From: Scylla paramamosain
Taxonomy: Eukaryota > Arthropoda > Malacostraca > Decapoda > Portunidae
Direction of reading: 5' to 3'
DNA length: 64,000 nucleotides
Assembly (NCBI RefSeq): GCF_035594125.1
Contig: NC_087156.1
Location: forward strand, 26,051,997-26,115,996
This document shows, one piece after another, positions 12,657 to 25,196 of this stretch (position 1 is its first letter; each line of letters begins with the position of its first letter). Under the pieces are notes generated by a model. It had not been told where the DNA came from and did not search any database. It saw only the letters and a program-made list of their open reading frames with translations. A program made the position numbers and the translations under genes.

Positions 12657-14811
12657 CCTTGGAATGACTACTGCTTTCGTGTCAGAGATCGGTCCCTGTG
12701 TGCTGAGTGCATAATGGGAGTGATAGTGTCTGTCATGGAGGTGTACATTCCTCACTCTTTTTCTCCAATTAAACCTTCCCAACTTTGGTTTGACCCAGCA
12801 TATTTTCGTGCTATACATGATAAAGAGATGGTCCAGAAAAGGTATTTGAGTCTTCCATCACCAGAATCTCATGCACTTTATATTTATTCCTGGAATCATG
12901 CCAAATCTGTTCTCCAACTAGCCAAAAATTCCTTCATTTAAAGAAGGTGTCAAAATCTTTCAAGATCAATCTCCCCTCATGATTTCTGGCACCTAGCCAA
13001 AAAAACGTCTCTAATAACTTTGCTTCTAAATCTTTCCCTCCTTTATTTCAACCTGATGGCAGTGCTGCCATCTCATCTATTTCTAAGCTGAACTCTTTGC
13101 TCAAAACTTTGCTAAAAACCCTACTTTGGATGATTCTGGACTTGTTCCTCCCTCTCCTCCACCCTCTGAGTACTTTATCCGCAGTGATGTTTTACGTGCC
13201 CTCAATGTCGTTAACCTTTAGAAGGCTTATAGACTTGATGGGGTTTCTCCTATTGTTCTCTGAAAATGTGTCTATGTGTTTGCACCTTACTTAGTCAGAC
13301 TCTTCCAACACCCTATCAACATTTATCTTTCCTTCTTGCTGGAAGTTTGCCTACATTCAGCCTGTTCCTAAAAAGGGTGACTGTTCTAATCCCTCAAACT
13401 ACCGTCCTACTGCTTTAATTTCCTGCCTATCTAAAGTTCTTGAAACTATCCTCAACAGGAAGATTCTTGAACATCTATCACATTACAAGCTTCTATCTGA
13501 TTGCCAGTATTGATTCCGTTAAGGCCACTCGAGTTTTGATTTTCTGGCTTTCCTTACTGAGTCTTAGTTATCCTCTTTTAGGAATTTTGGTGAAACTTTT
13601 CCTGTTGCCTTGGATATATCAAAAGCTTTTGATAGTCTGGCACAAAGCTTTGATTTCCAAACTACCCTCCAACTGCTTCTATCCTTCTCTCTGTAACTTC
13701 ATCTCAAGTTTCCTTCCTGACCGGTTTATTGTTGATGTGACAGACGGTCATTGTTCTTTTACTAAATCTATTAACAGTGGTGTTCTTTAGGGTTCTGGCC
13801 GTTCACCCTCTTTCTTCCTATTATTCATCAGTGATCTTCTAAACCAAACTTTTTGTCCTATCCACTTCTACGCTGATAATACCACCCTGGACTTTTCCAC
13901 TTTTCGTAAACATCCAAGCCTTGAGGAAGTAAACAATTCACACAGGGAAGCCACAGAACACCTGACTTCTGATCTTTCTAGAATTTCTGATTGGGGTACA
14001 ACAAACTTGGTATTGTCCAATGCCTCAGTTCCTCCATCTACCAACTCAACACAACCTTTCAGATAACTATCCCCTCTTTTTCAATGACACTAAACTCTTC
14101 CCCTTTTCGACACTGAACATCCTCGGTCTGTCCTTTACATATAATATAAACTGAAAACTTCACATTTCCCCTCCAGCTAAAACAGTTTCCATGAAGTTAG
14201 GCATTCTGAGTCGTCTTCGTTATTTTTTTTTTCACCTCCCCAGCTACTAACTCCGTACAGGGGCCTGCCTTATCCGTCTGTGTACAGGGCATGCTTCACA
14301 TGTATGGGGGTTCCACTCATACCACTCTTTATGACAGGGTGGAATCGAAGGCTTTTCATCTTATTAACTCCTCTCCTTTAACTAACTGTCTTCAGCCTTT
14401 CTCTCATCGCTGCAGTGTTGCATCACTTGGTATCTTCTACTGCTATTTTCAAGCTAGCTGCTCTTCGGATCTTGCTAACTGCATGCCTCTCCTCCTCCCG
14501 CGGCCTCTCTACACAACACTTTCTTCTTTCTCTCATCTCTATTCTGTCTAACTCTGAAATGCAAGAGTTAACCAGTATTCTCAATCATGCATGCCTTTCT
14601 CTGGTAAACTTTGAACTCCCTTCCTGCTTCTGTATTTCTTCCTTCCTATGACGAACTCTTTCAGGAAGGATGTTTCAAGACGTTTATCCTTTAATTTTTG
14701 ACGTCTGCTTTTGACTCTGTTTGGGGACCAGCACCTCAGTGGGCCTTTTTTTTTTTTATTATAATTTTGTTGGCTTTGGGTGGTGCCCTTCCTACATAAA
14801 AAAAAAAAAAA
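12657..14811 (+). mobile_element. LINE-1x copy A, right part (decayed)
   Basis: Resumes the reading of copy A exactly where 9504 left off and runs through the reverse transcriptase region to the 3' UTR, whose end has a T run, a TTGG..GCCCTTCCTACAT segment and an A tail at about 14798-14811. Many stops and frameshifts are present, and the YADD motif region is also altered (TACGCTGATAAT near 13870). It is clearly older than copies B and E. Confidence 0.85.
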
Positions 14812-14980
14812 GTTTGGAAATCAAAGATTTGTGCCAACCCCTATCAAAAGCTTTTGATATGTCTAAGGCAACAACGAAAGTTTTCCCAAAATCCCTAAAA
14901 GAATATGACCAGGACTCAGTTAAGGAAGGCCAGATGATCATCTGTAGAGCAGCCACGATGGAACATGTGTATCAGTTGTA
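14812..14980 (-). mobile_element. LINE-1x fragment, antisense
   Basis: About 165 bases match the minus-strand reverse transcriptase segment at 10672-10830 (GTTTGGAAATCAAAGATTTG and onward) with several differences. It abuts the A tail of copy A on the left and a (TA)n tract on the right. Confidence 0.75.
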
Positions 14981-15936
<956 letters not shown>

Positions 15937-16098
15937 GATACTGAGTGTGTTCGTATGTTTGTTATCAATGGTGTACATGCTCGATGGCGATGTGACATTG
16001 AGTCACGTGTTAAGACCTATGATGACGTGGGGTTGCCTGCTGCAAATCAGGTCATAAGGAAATTTGTCACTCAATCACATACAAGCATGTATGTTTAG
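15937..16098 (+). other. Possible orphan terminal exon (unknown protein)
   Basis: A pyrimidine-rich stretch ending TTTCTCACAG is followed by 53 open codons and a TAG. The translated segment is varied in composition (it begins DTECVRMFVING). I do not recognise it. It could be the last exon of a host gene or a transposase remnant. No partner exon was found nearby. Confidence 0.25.
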
Positions 16099-16185
16099 AA
16101 GAGGAAGAAGAACCCGGCAAACTGCTGGTATTTAGTGATGACTGACAGAATGTAGGGGCTACAAAATGTTACATTAGTATACCTT

Positions 16186-16365
16186 AGGGGTGAGGGTTAA
16201 GAGGCTAGGTTAGCTAATGTTGGGTTTGGCTAGGTTAGGTAATGTTAGGTTAAGTTAGGTAATGTTAAGTTGGGTTGGGTTAGGTTAGGTAATGTTAGGT
16301 TAGTAACCTTAAGAGGGGGTCAGGAGAAGAGCGGAGCACCCCCCGGTTAGGTTGGTTACGTTATT
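16186..16365 (+). repeat. Degenerate TTAGG-like tandem repeat with G-rich spacer
   Basis: Repeated GGTTAGGTTAGGTAATGTTA units, interrupted by a segment around 16305-16345 with a run of G, AGGAGAAGAGCGGAGCA and a run of C. The opposite-strand version with a similar spacer occurs at 63384-63722. TTAGG is the arthropod telomere unit, but the AATG spacing makes this a dispersed repeat rather than a telomere. Confidence 0.7.
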
Positions 16366-16784
16366 TTGAATAACGTAGAAGTTTCCCGTTTCGAAATATG
16401 TTGATTCTCATCCTTAGACTTTTTTCATGAATGTCAATAATGCCTCCTTTTGGCTTTCCTTACCCAAAAACCCTGCTTTCCCACCAGGTCCCTATACTTG
16501 TTGGCTGTAGTGAAAGAGACAGAGGATGGTAGTATTTGTTGAAACTGCTAATTCGCCGATACTACTTTGTGTTGCTTTTTGCCTTTCTCTGTGTTCAAGA
16601 TGTTCCACTATTGGCTAAAGAGTTACAGTGATCCTACCCAGTTCTCGACTTGAAATTATAAACATCTTGATCTTGATCTTGATAGAACAAATGGCTCGGG
16701 ATCACTCCTAAGCCAGGCCTTTGGATCGGCAACTGCTGTAAAAGGAGAAAAAAAAAAAAAAAAGAGAAACGAACAGCATCCTCT
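16366..16784. other. Unassigned intergenic region
   Basis: Nothing gene-like seen. A short CTTGAT tandem lies at about 16668-16683, and the same motif recurs at about 45890. An A run is at 16748-16763. Confidence 0.4.
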
Positions 16785-17867
16785 ACACCAATTGTTCCTA
16801 CATCTGGCACGCCACATTCTCTCCAGAAACTCTTTCAGCGCCTCAATCATTCTTTCATTCACCTCTCTACATAGTCCCAGCAACAACACCATCTACTCCT
16901 TTCCTGTCTTCTCCACTCTTTCATTCCTATCATGCCCTAACTCAGTCAGTATCACTTGCATTATCTCATCACACACTCCAGCACCATATGTTCCACCATC
17001 TCATCTTCTCCCATGTTACACATCTGGCACACTTTGCTGCGGACTCGGACAATCTATAACTCCTTGCGTTCACATCCATACACTGTGCCCTCGCTCGGAA
17101 GAGAAGTTCACCATCATCATACCACCTTTCATACCTCGGGGCCCCTTTCTCTTTGTACCATTCCAGGGTCTTCTTTCTTTCCATCTCGTTCTTCAATTCA
17201 TTCACTTCCACACATTTAACCTTTTTGTCTATCTCATTCTTCCATTTTCTCACATCCCATTCAGCTCCCACTCTGTCTCCTCTTGTTATCACCCATTCAC
17301 GCTCATTTTGATCCTCCCAGCCATTCTTATATCTCACACAACTTGTAATCCGCTCCTGTCTGTCATTCTCGTGCACCTCTTCTTCCATTTGCTTCCACTT
17401 TCATTCCACAGGTACACCTTCCTTGCTATTCTTGCATCATCCATTCTCCCAAGCCTAATCTTGTACCTAAGTGTGGCTTTTGTGAGTCTTTCCCTAAAGG
17501 TGCTCCATCCCATATCACCTCTCAATATCACCTCTCAAGGCTTCAACTGCTGTGCACCTCGGTGCACTCAGTGCCATCCTTGCTACTCTATTCTGGCCCA
17601 CTTCTAACTTATCAATTTCACTTTCATTCCATGCAATCACATCCATACTATACATTATACTTGGCACAGCCACACTCTTCCACACTTCTCTCAACACATC
17701 ATACTTACTTGCTGTCATCCTTGCCGCGCTTCCCAATCGAACTAGCCACTGGTTTACCCATACTTATCTTTTCATTCTTTGCCTTTCCACACCCACTAGG
17801 ACACATCCACATCCCTAAGTACTTGTATTCTTTCACCTGTTTCAACTCATTCTCTCTAAGTCTCCAT
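16785..17867 (-). mobile_element. 3' part of a different LINE (RT C-terminal region), decayed
   Basis: On the minus strand, broken frames encode a typical C-terminal end of a decapod endonuclease-reverse transcriptase: a segment with SVAVPSIMYSMDVIAWNE and QNRVARMALSAP (about 17515-17700), then WEDQNEREWV, and a cysteine-containing CARCVTWEKM segment (near 17010). Frameshifts separate these blocks. LINE-1x copy C begins immediately at 17868 and truncates it. Confidence 0.7.
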
Positions 17868-20110
17868 AGGAGGAGGCAGTAGACACCTGCCGAAACGATA
17901 ATTAATCCAAGTGAGGTCTAAAGCACTGTTCAGGGCGTGCTGTGAACTTATCATTAAACCCAGCTGGGACCTCACTGAACGTTTCCCTTTGTGTCTCACA
18001 ACACAAGGGGGCAGTCACAGCCTGCCCTCTAAAGACAACTCTCTTCCTCCACACAAAACCACAAGCACCTAATAACACACACACCCTTCACTCAAAAATT
18101 TCAAAATTATCATGGCGACTCCTACACCAGCCTCGGAGTCCCCATCTGGGGAGGGGACCATAAATGTCCCCAGGTCGGACTGCCTTTCTGTCGACGACCC
18201 TAAGTGTCTTGACACCCGCCCCTCAACTTTTTCTTCATTAACTTCTGCAACATACGCGGTCTAAGATCTAATTTTCAATCTGTAGAACACCACCCCTCCT
18301 CTTCTAAACCTCATCTTCTTTTCCTCATTGAAACTCAGGTGTCTGAGGCAACTGACAGTAACCCCTTTTCTGTTCCCTCCTACTTTCTCTATCCTCATTT
18401 TCGATCCAAAGCTGGATGCTGCGTTTATGTGCGCAATGACTTAACCTGCTCTTGTGCCCACGCTCTTGAATCTTCTGAGTTTTCCACCATCTGGCTACGA
18501 CTACAGAGTCACTCTCAAACTAAATTTATCTGTGCTGTATACCTTTCACCTAACTCCTCTGACTATAAGAAATTCTTTGACTACTTAACTTCCAAAGTGG
18601 AGCACATTCTGACCCACTTCCCTTTTGCAGAGATCTCCATTCTTGGAGACTTCAATGTTCACCACCAGCTTTGGCTTTCCTCTCCCTTCACTGACCATCC
18701 AGGTGAACTAGCTTTCAACTTTGCTATCCTCTACGACCTAGAGCAATTGGTGCAACACCCTACTCATATTCCTGACCGTCTTGGAGATACGCCCAACATT
18801 CTTGACCTTTTCCTGACCTCTAATCCTTCTGCTTATGCTGTCACCCTTCCTTCTCCGTTGGGCTCCTCCGATCACAATCTCATATCTGTATCTTGTCCTA
18901 TCGCTCCAATCCCTCCTCAGGATACCCCTAAGCGAAGGTGCCTCTGATGTTTTGCCTCTGCTAGTTGGGGAGACCTGAGGAGGTATTTTGCTGATTTTCC
19001 TTGGAATGATTACTGCTTCCGTGTCAGAGACCCGTCTTTGTGTGCTGAGTGCATAACAGAGGTGATAGTGTCTGGCATGGAGGCGTACATTCCTCACTCT
19101 TTTTCTCGTCCTAAACCTTCTAAACCTTGATTTAACACAGCTTGTTCTCGTGCTATACATGATAAAGAGGTGGCCCACAAAAGGTATTTAAGTCTTCCAT
19201 CACCAAAATCTCATGCACTTTATATTTCTGCCCGGAACCATGCCAAGTCTGTTCTCCAACTAGCCAAAAACTCCTTCATTAATAAAGTGTCAAAACCTTT
19301 CAAGATCTAATTCCCCTCGAGACTTCTGGCATCTGGCCAAAAAAAATCTCCAATAACTTTGCTTCTTCTTCTTTCCCTCCTTTATTTCAACCGGATGGCA
19401 CCACTGCTATCACATCTATTTCTAAAGCTGAACTCTTTGCTCAAACCTTTGCTAAAAATTCTACCTTGGACGATTCTGGGCTTGTTCCTCCCTCTCCTCC
19501 ACCCTCTGACTACTTCATGCCACCTATTAAAATTCTTCATAATGATGTTTTCCATGCCCTTGCTGGCCTAAACCCTCGGAAGGCTTATGGACCTGATGGG
19601 GTCCCTCCTATTGTTCTCCGAAACTGTGCCTCCGTGCTTGCACCTTGCCTAGTCAAACTCTTTCAGCTCTGTCTGTCAACATCTACCTTTCCTTCTTGCT
19701 GGAAGTTTGCCTACATTCAGCCTGTTCCTAAAAAGGGTGACCGTTCTAATCCCTCAAACTACCATCCTATTCCTTTAATTTCCTGTCTATCCAAAGTTTT
19801 TGAATCTATTCTCAACAGGAAGATTCTTAAACATCTATCACTTCACAACCTTCTATCTGATCGCCAGTATGGGGTCCGTCAAGGCCGCTCTACTGGTGAT
19901 CTTCTGGCTTTCCTTACTGAGTCTTGGTCATCCTCTTTTAGAGATTTTGGTGAAACTTTTGCTGTTGCCTTGGACATATCAAAAGCCTTTGATAGAGTCT
20001 GGCACAAAGTTTTGATTTCCAAACTACCCTCCTACGGCTTCTATCCTTCTCTCTGTAACTTCATCTCAAGTTTTCTTTCTGACTGTTCTATTGCTGCTCT
20101 GGTAGACGGT
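17868..20110 (+). mobile_element. LINE-1x copy C, left part (host of the Polinton)
   Basis: Begins with the family 5' end AGGAGGAGGCAGTAGACACC. The homologue of the ORF2 start is ATG at 18112. Endonuclease motifs (about 18339-18950) and the first reverse transcriptase blocks (about 19466-20110) are recognisable, with several frameshifts. It ends at ...GTAGACGGT, where the Polinton starts, and continues at 44892 with GACGGTCACTG. The last six bases are the Polinton target duplication (20105-20110). Confidence 0.9.
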
Positions 20111-20965
20111 AGTAGTAGGGAAATTACCATGGCAGTCGCCTATCCTAAAATGGCTTGACATCTGGGTCCCCATTTCATGGGGACCCAGATGGCAAGGCCA
20201 TTTTAGGATAGGCAACCCCCATGGCAATTACCCGGAGTGGCGATCCATTTCAGGATGGAGACCCTGGCTGTAAATTAAGGGGTTGGGTGGAATGGGGGAC
20301 TGGGGGGTTGGGTTGGGTGGAATGGGGCGACTCTGATGGCAAAGCCAGGTCCCTAGGCGACTCTGATGGCAGGCCAAAATTGTGAATAGGGAACTCTGGC
20401 AGCAATTTTCCGTAGACTTTAGTGGCAGTCCATTTCAGGATGGAGACCCAGGCTGTAAATTAGTGGGGGTTGGGGGGAATGGGGGGGTGATTCACGACGG
20501 CGGCACCAGGGGGAGGGGGACGGTGACGGCGACACTGACGGAAAGGTGGGGGCGTGTGTCCTTATCCTTCGGCGGCGATGGAATGACTAAATGAATCAAT
20601 GATGGTGAGCGGAAAATAATTGAATGGAGAGGGGGGGGTGGGCTGACGGGTAGACGTGGAAGTTGCCCCATCACACACGTGTGGTTTAGGGGACTCTCTT
20701 GGCAAGCCATGTAGGTTGCCTTTTCACTCACGTGTTCCCTCCGACACCTCAGTACATTCCAAGGTCGTCGCCACTGGATGGTCAAGGTTGGGCGGAAAGG
20801 GAATGGGGTGGGGGAGGCCTGCACGTGTCAGGAAAGTGGCAGGCGATGCCGCCAGATCCCATGCGGCCTTACACCACCAGGAACCATGCGGGCTTTTTTT
20901 TCTTTTTTTTGGGGGGACGGGAATGGGAAGTTGAGGGCTATAGACTAGCGCGTGGACGCCACGCG
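20111..20965 (+). repeat. Left terminal inverted repeat of the Polinton
   Basis: Matches the inverted sequence at 44030-44891, with small indels, from AGTAGTAGGG to the GACTAGCGCGTGGACGCCA segment at about 20943-20962. G-rich, with ATTTCAGGATGGAGACC present twice. No open frame of interest. Confidence 0.9.
20118..20233. repeat. Terminal hairpin at the left Polinton tip
   Basis: The tip folds back on itself: GGGAAATTACCATGG pairs with CCATGGCAATTACCC, then GCCTATCCTAAAATGGC with GCCATTTTAGGATAGGC, then CATCTGGGTCCCCAT with ATGGGGACCCAGATG around a 3-base loop. An equivalent hairpin is at about 44769-44885. Possible roles are recognition by the integrase or terminal protein, or protection of the ends; these are inference only. 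Confidence 0.85.
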
Positions 20966-21052
20966 CTAGTCGCCTTTAAGATCTATTTCTTGCTGGTCTA
21001 AACCTTTAAGATCTATTTCCCTTACTCGGAAATAATATATTATGACCACGAC

Positions 21053-21559
21053 TTGGAGAGGGTTGTTGTTAACAACGCGATCGTCCCTCCTAATGACGAT
21101 CGTATTTACAGTGATATAAGTATAAAATTTGCATCGCATATACGAGTACGAGTAGCTCGCATTCTGGGTTTCAATCCAAATTTTCGCTACACCGTCTACT
21201 TTCAAAGATCTGGCGACGTCATTTCATCTTCTGGCGCGAGCAAAGCTTCCTCCTCATCACCCATAAAATTATTTGCTCAATACGTACCGCGAGCTGATGC
21301 AGGGATGGATTATATGTACGCTTATACCGACATCATTTCCCCCACGTGATTTGGTAACCAACTAGTTAATATATTAGACATCATACCACTCCCCGGCGAC
21401 AGCACCAGTAAAGGTGCGAATTCAATTACGTATAAACCACTTTCTGTATCAACTATAGAGAGTGTGGCCATCAAAATTGCTAATCAAAGAGGCATACCTA
21501 TTCAGTTTGAAGATGGGGAAAACAGTGTTACTTGCGTGTTACATATAAGACCACGTTAA
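21053..21559 (+). pseudogene. Minor capsid (penton-like, single jelly-roll) protein segment of Polinton, left end
   Basis: Frame from 21053 is open to TGA at 21347-21349 and continues in the same frame to TAA at 21557-21559. The C-terminal half has the layout of Polinton/adintovirus minor capsid proteins: MYAYTDIISP, then QLVNILDIIPLPGD after the stop, and a last block with IKIANQRGIPIQFEDG followed by LHIR. No convincing ATG is in frame; the frame is open further left to about 21002, so the start is unknown. A shorter segment with the same C-terminal pattern sits at 33526-33756, closer to the capsid genes, so this copy is either a paralogue or a displaced duplicate. The stop makes it non-functional as sequenced. 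Confidence 0.6.
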
Positions 21560-22292
21560 CTTTGCGTCTCGGATGTAAAGTTTTGAAGAGAATCGATCAA
21601 GGTGGGATAAGGGTGGAGTGGAGGATAATGAAACAGGCAGGTGCTGCCTACTTCCAAGTCAAGCCAAGCGCCTCGCAGCCATCTGCGCGGGAAGCTTCAG
21701 TGTTTCCCCGCGCGGCATAGCGGACGGGGCACAAGTGTTGACAATGTTATAGAAAAAAAGAAAAGAAAAATGGATGTTCACTGTGGAACAGCAGAGACGC
21801 GGTGAAGTGTGTGGGAGATGACGCACTAATCCATCCTGCCCCTCATGTGTGGACTTCTGTTTCCACATCCTCCACCAGAACACACCTGCGAAGTTGGGAA
21901 TCCTGCTTCTTCTGGTAAGCATTATTACTTATTTTGGTGGGAATGTATAATAATAAAGATGAAATGACTGTCAATCTTTACAAGTTTGAGCTCTGAGCAC
22001 ATCTTCCTGTACAGGCTCACACTCGATTGAGGTTGAGCAGAACGGCGGCGTAGAAGACATGTCGGCAAGCGTCACAAGGCAACATCCCACGCGGAAGCAG
22101 GGGAAGAGGTGAGAAAAAAAAAAAAAATACTACAAATAATAAACCAATAAATACGGTGCCGCCGCCACTACTAATATTCTTTTTTTTTTTTTAAACTCAC
22201 CACGGCTGGGACCGAGTGGATTATCGGAGGATGTATTCAGTTCTTCCGAGACTTCAAGTCCTTCACTACCTACACAAGGTAAATATCAATTC

Positions 22293-22364
<72 letters not shown>

Positions 22365-22393
22365 CTGTCGCTGCTACTTCTATTTTTCTTCCC
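21560..22393 (+). other. Possible leader exons of the polymerase gene; (ATA)n tract
   Basis: Short exon-like pieces are visible: one starting ATGTCGGCAAGC at about 22059 and ending before a GTGAGA donor near 22108, and another about 22216-22278 ending at a GTAAAT donor. The next intron contains an (ATA)n run of about 75 bases (22291-22365) and ends CTTCCCAG at 22396. Polinton polymerases can be spliced in animals, but the assignment is weak. Confidence 0.3.
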
Positions 22394-25196
22394 AGACACG
22401 CCACAAGCGGAAGCAGGCCACAATGAGCACAGCATGGTGGGAGAGCCGGCGGAAGCAGACCTTGATGAGCACAGGGTGCCGGAAGAACCGCGGTTAATTG
22501 ACTCGAGGGAAAATTTTATGAGGAGCTTCACCAGACATCAATATGACATACCTGATCATGTAAGCAGAGATCCACTCGGCCTACTTACCGAATACAGGGA
22601 GTTCTTTATACGGGAAATTAGATCATATTTCACGTCACATGGCTCGCCATTCCCCCCACCCTGAAAATATTTTCACACATTTCTCTGTTACTAGTTAAAT
22701 TCTCTACCTTAGGTGAGGATGAACATCGAGTCATTCATATTGCTTTTAGAGCACGGCTGATCACCTATCAAGATGTGCCTGACCTTGTTGATTTATGGAT
22801 CCATCAGCTGAACAGTCGGCTGGAAAGCCTTACCAGCGAGACTGAAGGATCTGGTTTTATCATTTCAAGAGTACAGAATTTTTTCATCAACTATTGCTTG
22901 CACGTCGCATGTAGTGGCATAGGAGATTATGTTGCTTATCCTAGAGGCGTGCGAGGTGGAAATGAAATTTTCAATCCTGATGGCCGACATTCATCCTGTG
23001 TTATTCAGTGTTTGGCGGCTTTCAGACTTCATGCTCGAGGTGTACCTTGGAAAAGAATTCCAAAAATATTACGGAGACGGCATGGCGGAGAGAAATACGT
23101 CACGCGCGGAAAAGTAGAGAGTCCAGTGACTTGGGAGAACTTGAATAAGTTAGAAAGGTTAAATCGCCTGTCTCTGGATGTTTATACACTGACCAAAAGC
23201 GGTGAGATATACTATTTAACATTATCAAGAAAAGGCTCGCACAAGTATAAAACTGTAGCCTCACTCCTTTTACTAGGCGTAAGACATATGACGCTCATTA
23301 AAGACGTGGAGAAGCTGCACCGGAAATTGATGAGAACCTGTCCCACCCCAGAGGGTCATCAGTTTTGCAAAATATGTTTCAGCTCAGTTCCCAAGTCTGT
23401 CAGTTTGAGCGATCACAAGTGTCACTGCGACTTCACTCAAACTCTTCTCTTTCCAGGTGACAGCGAAAAAGTAAAATTCAAAAATTTTGTCTACACCTAT
23501 CAGCCTGCCTACTTAGCATTTTTTTATTTTGAAACTATGATAAAACCTAAGGAGAATAGGAGTGTGATAGCTGAACATGACCCAATTGGATACTCGTATC
23601 TCATCATCAATAGGCATTGAGATGTCGTGGAAAAGGAAAGTTATTTCGGTGAAGATCCCGTGAATAATTTCATTGATAGCCTATCCGAAGCTTGGCGATT
23701 CATCAAGGAAAGTGTAGTTAGCTATCCAATTAGCATGTCTGCGGAGGATGAAGTCCACTTCAAATGTCAGCGTCACTGCGAGCTCTGCCATCAACCCTTT
23801 AATGTGAAAACCCCACCTCATAAACATCACGACCACTCATTACCACAAAATAATTACAAGGGGGCATTGTGCGCGCGATGCAACCTCCAGTGTCGTGACA
23901 TGAGGAAATATCTCATCACTCTGGCACATAATATGAGCTTTGACGTCTCCTTAATCATAAAAGACCTTCACTTGCCAGAGTCGCACGTGGACATCCTTGC
24001 CAAGTCAGAATCGCATTTATTGAAAGTAAGGATTAAGGAATTGCATTTTCAGGACACGCTTTCCATTATGAATGCCGGCCTCGGTCATCTCACTCAGAGT
24101 CACATGCAGGCGGGCTATAGCACGCGTTACGCCCAAGAAATGGTGAATTACCTCCCCGAGGATGTAAGGCGTGTAATTTGCACTCAAAAACAGTTTCTTT
24201 GTTATGAGTACATCACCGACCTTGGCCGCTTAGAAGATCGACAATTGCCACCTCGTGAAGCATTTTATGACACGCTCAAGGGGAAGGCTCTGTCAGCTGG
24301 AGAATATGAACACGCTCAAAGCGTGTGGAGTATGACATCCTGTCGCACTTTAGGCGATTACATAAGACTGTATTGTGAGATTGATGTGGGATTATTAGCC
24401 GACACATATCTCAAATATAGATCATACCTGCATGAATTTTATGGGCTGGACGTGGCACATTATGTGTCACTGTCTTCTTATGCTTATGACGCTTTTTTAA
24501 AGTCGACAGGCGTTCAACTTGATTCACCTTACAACCCTAACATGTGTCACCTGATCAAAAAAAAAATGTACGAGGAGGCTTTGTAACTTGCGTCAGACCA
24601 CACCTGCAGTCAAACCACGAACCCGACGGCGGACCCGGCACCTATGTGTTCTATCTGGACTATAATTCATTATCTGCAAGCGTTATGTGTTCGCCCCTGC
24701 CTATGGGTGACATCAAAAAACTTTCTCGGTCAGAGATGGATGATTTTTTTGAAGTTAGCATCCAGAATCATGTGACATGGTGACGTCGGTTACTGGCTGC
24801 ATTTGGACAGCTGTGACGTTTCCCCCGACGTGGCTCGGATCACGGACGAGTTCCCTCTGTGCCTCGCACACATGACTATTACAGAAGATGACATCTCGCC
24901 ATACAGTAAAAGACTTTTAGAAGTTGAGGGTCGTAAGCTGGGGAGGAAAAATCGTAAACTCGTGGCCAGTCATAAGGGACTGAAAGATCATCTCATCAGT
25001 CTGGAATTGCTGCAACTTTTACTCTCACTTGGACTGGAAATACAATGTGTTCATGCTATATATAGCTTCAGACAGGCTCCATACCTGAAACCTTTCATAG
25101 AAAGTAACGTCACTCAGCGTAAAAATGAGACGTGCGCCATTAAAAATCACATTTGCAAACTGATGTCAAACGCAGTTTATGGCAGATCCATATAAA
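22394..25196 (+). pseudogene. Protein-primed DNA polymerase B of the Polinton, N-terminal and exonuclease part
   Basis: Replicates the element by protein priming (family B). Reading in pieces: 22434-22664, 22775-23620, 23627-24586, 24544-24783 and 24803-25195, separated by frameshifts (near 22670, in the A run near 24560, near 24785) and an in-frame TGA at 23618. Visible motifs: a Cys/His cluster (CKICFS..HKCHCDF, about 23355-23440), Exo I region AFFYFET where the first acidic residue is apparently replaced by Tyr, Exo II NMSFD (about 23932), Exo III YCEIDVGLLADTY (about 24370), Pol A DYNSLSASVM (about 24659) and Pol B KLMSNAVYG (about 25156). The gene is then cut by LINE-1x copy E; its C-terminal part is at 28377-29306. 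Confidence 0.9.

Noticed and set aside
16792..17607. 271-codon plus-strand frame rich in Leu/Ser/His
   Set aside because: The minus strand encodes LINE reverse transcriptase C-terminal motifs; the plus frame is low-complexity shadow.
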